From positions 44,322,402 to 44,386,401 of the forward strand of contig NC_079134.1 in the NCBI RefSeq assembly GCF_945859705.1: DNA of 64,000 nucleotides, written 5' to 3'. The notes under the pieces are model-generated. The model saw only the letters and a list, made by a program, of their open reading frames with translations, was not told the origin of the DNA and ran no database searches. Source of the stretch: Episyrphus balteatus. Taxonomy: Eukaryota > Arthropoda > Insecta > Diptera > Syrphidae. Each line of letters starts with the position of its first letter. Within the stretch, counting starts at the first letter, position 1. Shown here piece after piece: positions 35,701 through 48,144 of the stretch. The translations under genes were made by a program, and so were the position numbers.

Positions 35701-36693
35701 GAAATCAAATTTTTTCCAATTTTACTATTCTGAGGAATTATTAAGACTTAAATAAGCTGTTAAGACAATTTGCCGAAAGAATTATCATTTGCTGACAAAT
35801 TTTGAACGACATAGATAGATTCTTTAGATGATTTTTCTAAACTGTAATATTTCTTCCGAAAAGTGACAGAAATTGTTTATGATATGTTCCAACTTCTCAT
35901 AGTTGAATTTGCACTCAATATGGAATGGTAAACGCCCTAAGGAAATTGGAATATGTTTTTCGTGAGAGCTGCTGGAGGTAGTTGAGAAACTTCCTAGCAC
36001 TTTCTTCACTAGTCTCAGCAGTAGGAGTTTCAGCACATCAGTTTCAAAAATCTTCTAAGTGACGACGGACGACAAGTTTGACCATCGTAAAAGTGTCAGG
36101 TTCTGTCTTTATTCATTAGAAATACTGCCACAATTAAATTTCATTATTAAGCTATCCGAAGCTCTTAAACCTGATGTCACTATGAGCTGATTCCGGTCAA
36201 GAAAACCTGTTAGCAGTAAGCTTTTTTAACGTTGATTCCGTCAACAGTTCCAGTTCTTCTGATCATAACACAAAAAGTCCATATTGCTCTAGAGCTTTGA
36301 GTCTAGATTCTAGACACAATTTAATATGAAGCTACTGAAAAATAGCAGCTCTTTTGTTGTGTAGAAGATCTGATGTTGAGAACATAACACAAAGGGAAGC
36401 TTGTTCATCAAATCGCTTTTGGTACTCATTCTAGTTCTTATCAATTAGGACCAATATAAGCCACAAACTTATGCGAGAAAATATTTTCAGCGTTAAACTT
36501 TTTACCCAACAAATTGAAATCAGGTCCGTTAATTTAGGGTCTTAGGATCTGCTTGATATACAAATGATAGCTCCTTCTAAATTGTTGTTGTTCATTTGTA
36601 TGATTTAAAAGCTGATGCCTTGGTCTAAGCAATGTAAAAGCTGTTCAATTTTGTTTACTAAACAGCTTTTTCCATCACCTTTTTCTCCATTTA
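32731..36693. other. Non-coding block with GC-richer patch
   Basis: No gene recognised. The part at 33780-34420 is clearly less AT-rich (several CG dinucleotides, a C8 run near 33941-33948). It contains open frames on both strands up to 107 codons, none with a known domain. The part at 35330-36560 has ordinary complexity without TIRs and may be an old transposon or unique intron sequence. AT-rich elsewhere. Confidence 0.5.
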
Positions 36694-36948
36694 GTACTGA
36701 CTGCCAAAAAGGAGAAGGTATTCAATTCGACTGTATTTTTATTTATTTTTTTTTTTATGTTTGTAACCTCATAACTTTGGACTATGTGAACCAATTTTGA
36801 TTATTCTTTTTGTATTGGAAAGCTGGTGCCTGCAGTGCCATTTTGATTTCATTCAGTTTTGGCCATAGAAACTATGAGAAATACCATAAAACCCAGTTTG
36901 ATCCATTGAAGTCGGTTATGTTTTTTTGACAAAAATGATTAGGTATTA
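36694..36948 (+). mobile_element. ACCGACTTCC-family MITE, copy 4
   Basis: Plus-strand copy with a mutated start (ACTGACTGCCAAAAAGG) and a well-kept end, TTGAAGTCGGTTATG followed by AAAAATGATT. The interior matches copies 1-3, including GGAAAGCTGGTGCCTGCA. It has one 61-codon chance frame. Confidence 0.75.
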
Positions 36949-37019
36949 GTAATTTGGGCTCAAAATTCGTTAAGAACCCTTAGTTTTAAACAGTTATATC
37001 AGAATATCTTATTACGCAG

Positions 37020-38066
37020 CTCAAGTAGCACAAAAGTCTTAAATACACCAAAATATTTGGTGTACCTATTTTTTGCACTTTCGTGATATACATTTTTAAT
37101 ATAAAAAATACACCATTTTCTCGTATATAAAAAACTCCGGTGGTAAATAAAATATACCGATTTTTGGTGTATAAATGGCGCTAGTGGTATATTAAATGAT
37201 CTGGTTTTTGGTGAAAATTATCCCTTTGAAATTGAAAAATACACAAAAAATCTATGGATAAAATACACCATTTAAATTATTCTGGTTTAAAATTTAAGCC
37301 AAAGTTTATTTTTTACCTCAAACAGTTTGATGAATTCTAATTCACACAATTTCTTATGAAATAAATGAAAATAAATTTTTATTCACTTTCATAATATTGC
37401 CATAAGAAACTAATGGTTAAATATGAATTTGTTAGCCAAATTTAAAAACGAAACACATTATGTCTACTAATTTTAGATACTACCCCCTCTAAAAATCGAG
37501 CGCCTCAAAAATTTCAGAGAATTAATGATTTTTTTGTTTCGATTTTAAAAATCAGTTTTTCAAAAATTATAATTTTTTTGTTGTTTTTACATTTTTTTAG
37601 AAGAGTTCTTTTATAATATAATATACCGAATCGAAAAAACCAAGAATGCGGGATAATTAGGTCGATAAATATACTATTATAGTAAAATAATTAATCGCTG
37701 TCTTCTTTTTTTAAATGGCGGCCATTGAAAAATATGTCGTCTCCCACTTTTGCATTCTGGTGAATTTTATGTCCACAGGGTGTACTTCCTACACCAAAGA
37801 GAGTGTACAAAATGTACCGTTTTGGTTGATTTCAGAATCAAATAATTTTATGCACCATTAATGGTATACCTATTATAAAAACAACTGAATATCGGTGTAT
37901 TTTTTGCACGGAATCTTAAAAAAATGTTGAAATTTTGTACAGAAAAGACAGTGGTATAATTTTTATACCACTAATTTTGAGAAATACACCATATTTTTCA
38001 ATTTTCTCAATTTTACACCAAAATTAATGAATTTACACCAATTTATACACCAGTGTGCTACTTGAG
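37020..38066. mobile_element. Non-autonomous element, CTCAAGTAGCACA TIR
   Basis: CTCAAGTAGCACA at 37020-37032 and its exact complement TGTGCTACTTGAG at 38054-38066 bound a 1,047-bp unit. Both subterminal regions are dense in ACACCA/TGGTGT motifs, as in elements whose transposase binds short repeated subterminal sites. Its last 316 bp occur again at 25496-25787. No open frame of note; no target duplication could be identified, so the superfamily is open. Confidence 0.75.
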
Positions 38067-38316
38067 AGTGTATTACTTCCAACAAGCTCTAAGAGCTAAT
38101 AAGAAAGGACTGGACCTACAATTGTCCAAATGGCTAAAGCGGGATGATTTATTTATGACAATGATACTCATACTTAGACGATTTGCCAAATTCTTGTAAA
38201 AAAACAGAACACAAATGTCTACGTGGTGAAGGCTGGATTTTAGCCCAGAACCTCTTATGATTTTGCTGCGGACTGCGGGGTGCTACTATCATCCCTTTCT
38301 GGCCTGAAAAGTGGGA

Positions 38317-39817
38317 CTTACCGCCGATTTCTTCACAGAGTCCTAGCGCTAGTACCGGTCCTAGTCCAAAAGTTAGTACTCAAATCGGTATCAACTCATT
38401 TCTTCACCCAAGTACTAAGCCCTAGAACTATCAATTTAGGACCGAGTACTACTTAGGACTCGGTATTAGCTAGCTCCTCAAAATTAGCTAGGACCTGGTT
38501 ATTATACCAATCGTTAGTACTCAAATCGGTACCAAGTGATTTCTTCACACAAGTACTAAGCCCTAGTACTGTCAAATTGGTACCGAGTTTTACTTAGGAC
38601 TTCGTAAAAGTTAGAACCTAAAAATTGACAGTCTAGCGACGATAATACTCAAATCTTATTGAGTTTTTGCATTTATTTTAAAATTGTATGAGCATTTTTG
38701 AACTTTGGTGTGTTTTGAAATGTGTAATTTTCGAATTTATTGATTTTTATTCTAATTTTGGCATTTTGTAATTTTTTTTTTAAAGATATATCGCAATAGC
38801 AATGCAGTTTTTGAATAAATTATTATGAAATAAAAACGTTCGCTTTGCAGAAAATTATCCATTTCTAATAGGAAAACCACAGTTTATGAAAGTATAAATG
38901 AAGTCACCTGCATACAATTTTAACTCAAAATATCATCTTTCGGCACTATTTTACGGGCAGTGGTATCAGTGATGGCCGTCCGACATCTGTCTTCCAAATT
39001 CCAACACAAAATGTCTTCTATTTACAAATAGTAGGCGTTTTTTTGGCATAGCTATCCGCAGCTTGGTTTAGCTTCTATTCATATCGGCAGCTGCATGTTG
39101 TTAAGGATAGGATAGTAATGCCAAAAAAAAAAAACACAGCTAGTATTGCAGACTATGATCAAAATTGTCTTCATTAGATTTGCCCAATGACTGGTATAAA
39201 ACAAAACTGCACCAAAACAATAAATATTCAGTTTTCAAAAAATTTATTTTTATTGAGTTATGAACATCCTCAACGCAAACTGTCTTTTAAATAATTACTT
39301 ATTTTAACATGGTTTTTCTTTCGGTCGGTGACTGCTTTATCTGTGGCTTTCCCAGGTTATTGAATTAGCTACGATTCGTTGGTGAACTAGCTATCAGGCT
39401 TGCCGGCACTTGTGAACAAAATCTTGACATTCTCTTCGTTCTTGATTGTGAAGGTTCTAGATAGGATTTATCTTCTTTTCTTGTTGTTCTTCCAATCATC
39501 ACAATATTGTTTAAATAATTTTAATGGTCATTTCATTAAAAATGGACTGTTTTTTGTCTGTTAATATTTTGTAAAATTTGCTGAAATATCAAAATAAAAT
39601 ATTTCAAGCATCAAAATGTTGTCAAAATGACAGTTATACCAGTTTTATACGAATTATTTCTTAGGACCGCGTTGTGAACTTAGATCAGGTCCTATAAATG
39701 TGAAGAAATGCTCAGGTACCAACTTTTTGTTAGGACCGAGTATCAGAGCTAGGACCTGGTCTAGCTAGACCGGGTACTAGGCTGGCTTAGGACTAATGTG
39801 AAGAAATTGGCCGTTAG
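38317..39817. mobile_element. Element with subterminal tandem repeats
   Basis: The left end CTTACCGCCGATTTCTTCAC and right end GTGAAGAAATTGGCCGTTAG are inverted (17 of 20 match). Next to the left end is a direct duplication with a 141-bp period (GTTAGTACTCAAATCGGTA at 38372 and 38513; TTTCTTCAC...AAGTACTAAGCCCTAG in both), rich in TAGGACC, AGTACT and CTAGCTAG. The right end carries related inverted motifs (39660-39795). The middle, about 1 kb, is unrelated AT-rich DNA without a gene. No target duplication seen; the superfamily is unknown. Confidence 0.7.
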
Positions 39818-39847
39818 AGTATTGGCCCTTCAATATTAAGTTTTTTT

Positions 39848-40965
39848 TAATGATTTCCACTTCTGCTTCAAATTGAATGTGAATTATATTTTTTTAAAGA
39901 AAAAAAAAAATCATGTGTGCAATTCACACGTGGTAGAAGTGAAACCTTAAAAAATAATTTTTCTTGGAAAAAAAAATATAAAAAAAATCTACCTATTTTT
40001 ATTCTATCACCTTCAAATCCATGTTATCCATGATAAATTTTATATCATCTGAAAGCTTATTGTCTTAGCTCAAAATATATATATCAATCAAGTCTATGAG
40101 ACATCTACAAAAAGAGCTCAAATTTTTTGAACTCGATCAATTTCCATCAAAAAAAGCGAAAAAACACGTATTTTTATCTTCTCACACTATTAAATCCATT
40201 TTTTTCCCTAACAACCTATACAAATTTTTACACTATCTGAAAGCTTATTGTCTTAGCTCAAAATATATATACCGATCAGGTGTATGAGACATCCACAAAA
40301 AGAGCTAGAATTTTTTAAACTTGATGAAATTTCATCCAAAAAGTAAAAAAAACATTTATTTTTATGTTTTCATGCTATTAAATCAATTTTTTTGTTTGAC
40401 GACCTATACAAAATTTTATATCATGTGAAAGTTTATTGTTTCACCTTGTATAATAATGTATAAGTCTTACTTCAAAGATGTCTACAAGAGAAGTTAGAAT
40501 TTTTTAAAGTCAACCATGTCGAATTTCCAGACTGAGATTACGGTACTTCCTACACTGGTAGCTGGTCATCGCCAACAGATCTCCACAGGTGTTTTGAGGT
40601 ATTTTTAAATTTTTTTCAATTTAAGATTGTGTAACTTGTAGAGCACGTAACGTTATGTGTGATATATCAAATAAAAGGTTATGTTATCAGCATGCGTATT
40701 AAAGTTAAATCAAATTTGTATATGCACTAGATCAAAAGATATTACGTGTGTTGGAAAAGAACATCTTTTTACCGTTATCTCCGAATTTTGAATATGAAAT
40801 TAATTGAAATTTTGTACAATTATCACTTATTTAATTACCTATCTACAGTACAAATTTCATTCATCTATCTATTAAAATAAAAAAGTTATAACAAGTTGAA
40901 GTCGTGTCGCGTTTTCGTTTCATCTTGTTTCAAATCACTACGATACTAAAGAAGTTTTCACTTCA
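39848..40965 (+). repeat. Dispersed repeat R2, longest copy
   Basis: The head at 39910-39945 holds GTGTGCAATTCACACG and GGTAGAAGTGAAACC. It is followed by three tandem units of 188 bp (markers GAAAGCTTATTG at 40051, 40239 and a variant at 40427), then a single-copy tail ending ATCACTACGATAC and AAGTTTTCACTTCAAAA. The head and tail carry short imperfect inverted ends (AGAAGTGAAACC versus TGAAGTGAAAAC). The leading part 39848-39905 has a relative at 43395-43450. Non-coding. Confidence 0.8.
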
Positions 40966-42420
40966 AAAATGCAATAACTTTTTATTTAATTGCTTTCAAC
41001 TTAATTTTTTTTTTTGTATTTTTCTTCAATCATCATGGTGAAATTCCTATTACACGTGTAATATGTTAACATCGCCGGGACCTCTGATGATGGTTTATTG
41101 TCAAAACCAACCTCTTGACTTCCCATATATGCGAAATGCATAATGCATATACACAGCAGAGATACGGTCTTGCTGTCATACCCAATTGATATCCTGACAC
41201 ATTATGAAGATTCCTGAAACTGCAAGGATATATGGTTTGACGTTGATGATGGTTTTTTTTTTTTCTGTAACACCCTGGTCTTTGCATATTTCTCATACCA
41301 AATGTCCACTGCACTCGAAAATGTTGACAAACTTGTCTAAAGTCTCTTGCTTGGCAGGTTCCACGAATAATTTCAACACTGCAGGATGTCCGTGTGTGAC
41401 ATACTATCTTGACCCTATGTCTATATCGTCGGTGAAACCAGAAAAGTGTGTAACTCCAAATTTTCTGAAAATTAGATTTGAATGCCATCTGTTAGACAAA
41501 CCAAATATCTACCGTTCCTTAAACTCAGAATCCCCTTAAAATTCATAGTTTTTATTTTATTAGCAAATTAGAAAATGAAAACTCATAGAAATGTCTTCAA
41601 AACGATTTTGTTTTTTTGCTCTCCTATAAAATTTGCTAAAATGGAGTTACACACTTTTCTGGTTTCACCGACGATATGTGTCTATCTATATGAATTTGTC
41701 GTATATAAAGTTAACCTCTTCCGCTACTTCTGTGGCGGTTCCGTTTCTGCATTTCAAACTAATGGCATAGAACAGAGTGTGTACTGTGTACCCTGTATGT
41801 TGGGTTCAACGCGAGTTTCCTGACGCATCAACTTTAACGTCATCACGCTCACACACACACACAAACGCATAGTAGTTGACATGAATTGTAATTTATTGTT
41901 CTCTGTACTGCTGCCTGGCCTGTTTTGATGTGAAAAGTTTTGTACCAGAATAACACATTTACATAGCAAAGCAAAGTTATATATGGGAACGGAACAATAC
42001 AAGGGGCCATATTGGACGTGTCAAATGATTCAGTTCAATGGAATTACATAACACAATTGGCGCGTTGCTATATTTCATCATCATACGCACTTTTATAAAA
42101 AAAATTAATACCTAAAGTATAGAACCATTTAACAAAAAACAAGAACAACAACAATTCAAGTAGGTACTCTACGTAGTACAAAAAAAAAAATGAGAGAAAA
42201 ATTGGAATACGTGCTTACTGAATCGAATTGGTGGCGAATGGCGGCGGCGGTGGTGAAATTTTCCAACTTATTTCCTCTTTTATAGAACCAAAGTAGGCGT
42301 ATAATGAGGCTAATATAGCGTTTTTGGCCTTATAATGGTTCTTTATAGGGTTCAAGCTTTATGGCTTGTATATATGCGAATGCGGAACATGTTACAATGA
42401 CACGTTTGTGAAAAATTATG
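40966..42420. other. Non-coding block with a long perfect inverted repeat
   Basis: Less AT-rich than average. Open frames up to 140 codons on both strands have no recognisable domain and overlap each other. It holds the 36-bp inverted repeat at 41423/41642, a (CA)n run near 41850-41862 and a GGC run near 42239-42252. Confidence 0.5.
41423..41677. repeat. 36-bp perfect inverted repeat, 183-bp spacer
   Basis: The 36 bases at 41423-41458 (starting ATATCGTCGGTGAAACC) are the exact reverse complement of 41642-41677 (ending GGTTTCACCGACGATAT). Similarity fades outside the stem. No second copy of the arms was noticed elsewhere in the window. It could be a MITE-like unit, a local inverted duplication, or the stem of a structured RNA; the sequence does not decide. 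Confidence 0.85.
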
Positions 42421-44753
42421 AAATTATAATTGAAGAAGGAGGGTGTGTTTGAATTTTGTTGCCATTGGGGGTTGTTCTTTTTGAGTTAGAGGTTGTGTGA
42501 TGCTGGATGATGCCGATAGCCTTGCGGACATAAGATTGATGTTTTTTTTGTAAAGGAAATTTGATTGACACACCGCACCGGATGAGCTTAATCATTATTT
42601 GATCAGCTATTTCTATTTGGTATAATTTTGCAAACCTCAGCATTAAAATCGGTTTGAAGGGCGTGCGATTGAGAATTAAAGATAAATTAATTGGTTTTAG
42701 ATTTGTTTTGGAAAGCCAAAAAAGCCGAAAGGCTTTGTTTTTGTTTTAGTTTCCTAATAGAAGTTATTAATCATGATTATGAAAGGCATTTTACTTTAAA
42801 GTTAACTTGCAGCAGTTTTGGGAGAATTTTTGTTTTGTATTAAAATAACATTCGTATATTTGTTAAGTTCGTCAGAAATACCTGTTATTTAAACTGTTCT
42901 CAAGCTGCACAAATGCAAATGCAAAAAAAAGTTTCTGGTATTACTTCTTACTGTAATATGTTGCAATTGGTGGTCAAGATTCTCTCATTTGAACTCTTCT
43001 GTTATAGAAACGTGGATGATTAAACCATTTTTCGCTGGTTTTTTTCAGCGTCTTCGGTACCACTTTTTGAGGTAATTAGACACAAAATATTCTTCCACAA
43101 TGTTTCTAATGTAAGTATTAGTGAATCCTTTTTGAGGGCGAACATTTTGTCTGAATTTTTCAAGTTTTTTGAAGTTCCATGAATACACCTTCTAAAAAAT
43201 GCAAATTCTTTTTGACATTTTATTTGGTACCTTTTTGTGTTAAAAATTTCTTAATAAAATAGTTTTAAAAAGATAATTGAGAAATAGCTTATTTTGTAGT
43301 TTTTTACTTCCTACAATTACTATTCACCGCCGAGTCCAAACGGCTATTATAGGATGCTGTTATTCATGACAAGAATTTCTGATTTTTAGCTTCAGAGTTT
43401 AATGATTTTCATTTCTGTGTCAAACTGAATGTGAATTATATTTTGTTAAGAAAATTTAATTTTTTTAATTTTCAAAAAAATTATTTATTTTTTCGAACGC
43501 TTAACCCCAGGTTGTTCGGTGAACAAGTAATTTTTGTCTGTGGTGCAGCGGTAGTTTGAAGCTCAAAAAAACGTGCTGTCTTGTGGTGTTTGGGCGGTAG
43601 CTTGAAGATAAAACAAACATTTGAAAAAATGTAGATTAGGTTTATTATAGCTTTCAGGCCCGGTGTGGAATAATACTGCTTTGTCATTTTTTGTTGGAAT
43701 TATGTGTTTAACAAAAATCCAAGAGATAAAGGTATCTATGTTCTGGATGACGTTGTTTTATTGTCATCCTTTTCATCAGCTGATTGGAGTGCTTGGCAAT
43801 AGTTCCAACAAGTTTGTTTGTTGATTGTAAAAGATACTTATCCAATTTCATGGTTTTTTTTTTCTACCTCGTTAAGCCTTTCGTTTCTGCTATATTTTTG
43901 TTGCTGTCGGTCGAATAAAATATATAGGTTGAGATTCTCAAAGCTTCTCTTAATAGCTCTTATTCATTTTGGTCTAGAAAGTTGTATTCCATACAACTTT
44001 AACTTCATTGAAACTGCTAGTAAAATGAAAGAGATCTACAATCTACCACCGAATTCAAACGGTTTCTTCGACAGAAGCAGTACCCCCGAAAAAAATGTTT
44101 TTTTTAAGGTAGTTGAGGCTGGAAAATGAACCAAAACCTCTAACGTTATAGTCCATGTCAATTTCCATTCCACAACGGGGTACAAAAAATTTTGGGGCGA
44201 TCAAAATAGTTTAACGATTGCGTGAATTGTAGATTTAGAGCAAGTTCTCGTACTCATTTGCAGTCACTTGGTGGCTTTATCGAACGTGAGAATGTTATAC
44301 AGGAAAAAATAAAGTTTTGTTTTTAATTTACTCCATTCTAATTAACTCCATTCGCTCTCCGATTGTATTAAGAAGTTCCAAAAAAAATTTTGGAGGGGGC
44401 TGGAAAATTTTTCAAAAATTTTTTAGAGGTTCATTTCTTTTTATTAATCTTTGATCAAGAGTTAAACGCTGCGGTACTGAAAGTGTAATAGTAGCATTAT
44501 ACTGCTCTCGACAGATTCGTACTACTGTCTCCTCCTTTCACATTCAGAGTACCTAGTGTTTTTTCAAAGTTCTTGTGTCGCAAACATTTTACACAAACAG
44601 CAAAAAGTTGAGTCATCCTTACAAAAAAAAACACTTTATTTCGTTCGAACTTTGTCATGTGCTGAATCCAAAACTGTTTGCAGATTTATTCCTATCACGT
44701 CAAGAGTTTTTGGGCTACCTATACTCATCAATATTTTCGTTGCATACGGCCAT
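42421..44753. other. Non-coding block, no gene recognised
   Basis: The fragment 43395-43450 resembles 39848-39905 (AATGATTTTCATTTCTG...GAATGTGAATTATATTTT). A CAG followed by a short candidate exon and GAG|GTAATT occurs at 43046-43080, too weak to annotate as an exon. Otherwise no structure noticed. Confidence 0.5.
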
Positions 44754-45039
44754 GTTCTGCAATTCAAACGAAAGTGAATTCAAATCACTTTTCAATTTCA
44801 CGTGAAATAAAATATCAATATTCTTCATTTCGATCGGTTTCGAAAACTTCGAAATCGCTTCTAACTGTCAAAAGTGAAGGATCTTTCATTTTTATTTTGT
44901 TTCTAAAGTAAAATTACTGCAATTCACGAACAGAAACAAAGTTAATTGAATTCGATTAGAAAATCTAAATGAGTGAAAAAATGCAGAACACCTATTTCAT
45001 TTTCGGCAAGTGAATACGCAAAAAGTGAAATGCAGAACG
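44754..45039. mobile_element. Possible MITE, GTTCTGCA ends
   Basis: GTTCTGCAATTCAAACG at 44754 and, reverse-complemented from 45039, GTTCTGCATTTCAC. Both sides carry AAGTGAA/TTCACTT motifs. Only the first 8 bp are a perfect match and no target duplication is clear, so this is a weak call. Confidence 0.35.
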
Positions 45040-45454
45040 TGAAAGTCTCAAAAACTAATTTTGAATGAAATTCTTTTTGATGTTTAATCCAAAATATATA
45101 TGTTTTTTCGTAATATGTTGCTCTTTAATCCAAATCGGAAGCGCAAACTGCAATTTTCTTAAAGAAACCTGTTGGCCACTTAAATTTTGAGATATCAAAA
45201 ATTTCTATTTCCAATATCTTTGAAAAAAATATTATTAAAAAAAAAAAAGTAAATATACGATCAAATACGGCGTTTTGAGATTGCATTAGAAGTTTTGCAA
45301 AAATTTAACGGTGATGTAATTGGACTTCAAAATACTAAAAAAATTATCTAAAGAATTCGGAATTGGACTAAAATCCGAAAAAAAAATTATCATAACCCTC
45401 ATCGTCAGCTAAAGCTCTTACTCAAACAAACCCAACCAGCCGTTTTGGAATTTG

Positions 45455-45612
45455 GAGGGGGCTCGAGCATCTGTGCTGCCTCTAAATCTCTAAGATTTAC
45501 GAACAAGTTTCAGTTAATCATGTACATTATGATGAAATCAGCTAAATAAAAGCATGATCTTGAAGGCTTGGGGGGGGGGGTGGTTTGAGCCCCCCCCCCC
45601 ACAATACGCCAC
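45455..45612. mobile_element. Transposon-end-like segment with G11/C11 hairpin
   Basis: A G11 run (45570-45580) and a C11 run (45590-45600) face each other across TGGTTTGAG. They are followed by ACAATACGCCACTG, the complement of a CAGTGGCGTA end common in hAT-like and other cut-and-paste elements. The partner end was not found upstream, so it may be truncated or lost. Confidence 0.4.
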
Positions 45613-47818
45613 TGAAAAGAAAACAAAAGTTTTAAAATAATTTGGGTACGTTTAGAAAGTGAAGTTAATAGATCGATCTATTCGCTATTTAAATGCTTTC
45701 TCGGCGGTGATGGTTCTTTATAGGTGAGAGGATGCCTTGATGAAACTTCAAAACCGGATGCAGTGTTTTTTCGTAAAACTTGCATTGCATGTCTGTGTTT
45801 ATTTTTGAACTTTCTAAGTCAGTAATACAAGCTATTAATGCTCAAAATTAATATCTCAAAATTTTGTATGTGTTTTTTTTTAAACAATGGAATTTTCTAA
45901 CAATTTTATTTCCTAATTGACATAGGTTAATAAATGTTCATAAATTCTTTGTACGCAATTGTAAAGCAGTCTTTGTTCGCTGTAAGACTTCTAATGATCC
46001 ACCTACCAATTTTCATCGAAATCAATCAAAAGGCTTATTTATTTAAGTGGGACAAGGCGTAGCAAAGTGACTGGAAAAATTCAAAAAGCTCAAAAACAAT
46101 CATAATGCGACTTTTTAATCCCCAATCTAAAGAAATTCAAAGTTAACCTCTTGAACTAATTTTTTCTGAAACAATGATATGATTTTGGGGATTGCATTCC
46201 AATTAAAATGCAAAAAAAAAACAAAAATTAATTCGGGGATTTGTATATTGACACTAAGAGTCTATCGTTTAAGAATTTACTTAGATATTGAAATTATTCT
46301 TTGTTTGAACTAAATATCAAATATCTATTTGCGTCAAAAGTGAGTTCTTGAAATGATAATTGGTATTTTTAAAACTCAAACATTTCTACAAAAATTCTAG
46401 GAATCCGGAGTTCATTTTTATTTTCTTAAAATATTATGAATTTATTTACAAATGTATAATTTATTGCTTTCATTTGTTAAATATGCATATAAATTCATCA
46501 TTTTTTGTAAAAGTAAATATTATTTTCCATATTAATTAAAAAGATTTCAGAAATTGAGTTTAAATCACTTCACTATTTATATTTGCTTACGGAAAAATTT
46601 ATATATTGTTTGTCTCATATTGATATGTTGTTGGAATAACTTGTAAGTTAAAAAGAACTGCATTGGCATACTTTCCAAAACACTCTCCCTTCCAATACCA
46701 CTATACTACTTGACTATTGTACCATTATTAATATTTTTTTTTTTTTTTGTTAAATATCCTTTCAAGTATTATTTTTTTTGCATCTGTATGTAGATTACCT
46801 TGATATTCATTGCAATGAATAAACTCACTTCAACTTTATAACATCATTTCCCTTTGGTTTGTTATATTCCAGAGAGAGATATTTATAGTGGACTCTATAT
46901 ACATTATGAGTATATTTATAAGTATTTTTCACACTATTTTTCCGTTTACCTATGTAATTAACAGCAATGGTACGTTTAACACAAATATTTTCACTGTATA
47001 CTTTGTTGATACTCTCTCAACGTACACACACAATATATTTTTTAACAACAACAACTACTCTTGTATAAAACAAAAAATGATACTCCTTTTGGACTATTTC
47101 ATTGGAAATGGGATTTTAAGCAGCTTCCGAATGATATAAAAAAATTAATCCATTGGATCGTGACTATAAATTCGAATATTGGGACTTTACATTATAGTAT
47201 CTTTCCTATATGTGTGTTTGTATTCGCCTTTATAGATTCATTCTGCAATACTCCTATAGCTATAACCTGAAGGTAATAAATCGAACATGAACATTAATTA
47301 CAAAATGGGAAATTATAAAGCAGCACAGACACACAGGTAAACTTCACATACAATAAACGTAGGTATGTGAATGAAGTATACTCTAGGTAAGCTTACGTGG
47401 GCAATATAATACGATAGCCTTAGCAATTACAATGCCAACTACAGCAAAATCAACAAAAAAAAAAAGATATTATTTCTTTGGAATCTTTATCGGAATGTAC
47501 AGAGTGTTTTGGGACAAAAAAAAAGTTGGACAATATTTGTATTCGAGTAGCATAATATCATTCGATATTATTATCTTTAAGGTGAAAGTTCCTTTTAAAA
47601 AAGTTAAGATCAGATACTGATTTCGAAAAAAAGGGACTTGCAAAAGGGTATTTAAATGAAAATTTACTATTTCTTTACAATTTTATCGCTTTTTACCTGA
47701 CCAATTTTATTGAAATTTAGCTTGAGAATATTAATGTTGTTTTTATCAAAAACAAAAAGAATTTTTCATTAAAAATGAATTTTTTTACATAGAAAATATT
47801 TTTACAAAAATAGTAGGT
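45613..47818. other. Non-coding AT-rich block
   Basis: No gene. Open frames at 46888-47270 are Asn/Ile/Phe-rich without a domain. No repeats with partners in the window. Confidence 0.55.
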
Positions 47819-47964
47819 ACGTATACACCACGGTGACCGAATTGACCATTTTTCGACTTTCAATCATAAAGTCCCATACAAGAATTTTTTGGGCTGAAAA
47901 AGAATTAAACAAAACGTTCTATGGTTGGCTGTTCTATATCCTGGGAAGAGCCAGAGTTGCCATG
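47819..47964 (+). repeat. Direct repeat, ACGTATACACCACGGTGACCG copy 1
   Basis: The motif ACGTATACACCACGGTGACC at 47819 is followed about 120 bp later by GAAGAGCCAGAGTTGCCAT. The same pair, at almost the same distance, recurs at 48743-48884. Function unknown; probably part of a dispersed or tandem repeat. Confidence 0.6.
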
Positions 47965-48144
47965 CATTTGGAATTAACTTTTTTTTTGTATTCTTATCGA
48001 ATTTGAATATAAATTATTATAAAGCAAAAATGTGGGCAATGTTATTGCATGAACATTGACATGGTGGGCATTGTCTAAACAAAATTGAAAACCGCATAGG
48101 GTTGCCATAATAAAAATTCAACAGTTCATAGGGTTGGTATGGTT

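Noticed and set aside
41066..41539. Antiparallel open frames of 140 and 111 codons
   Set aside because: They overlap on opposite strands, no family is recognisable, and one of them covers an arm of the 36-bp inverted repeat.
47380..47400. CTCTAG|GTAAGC juxtaposition
   Set aside because: The upstream sequence is purine-rich and lacks a pyrimidine tract.
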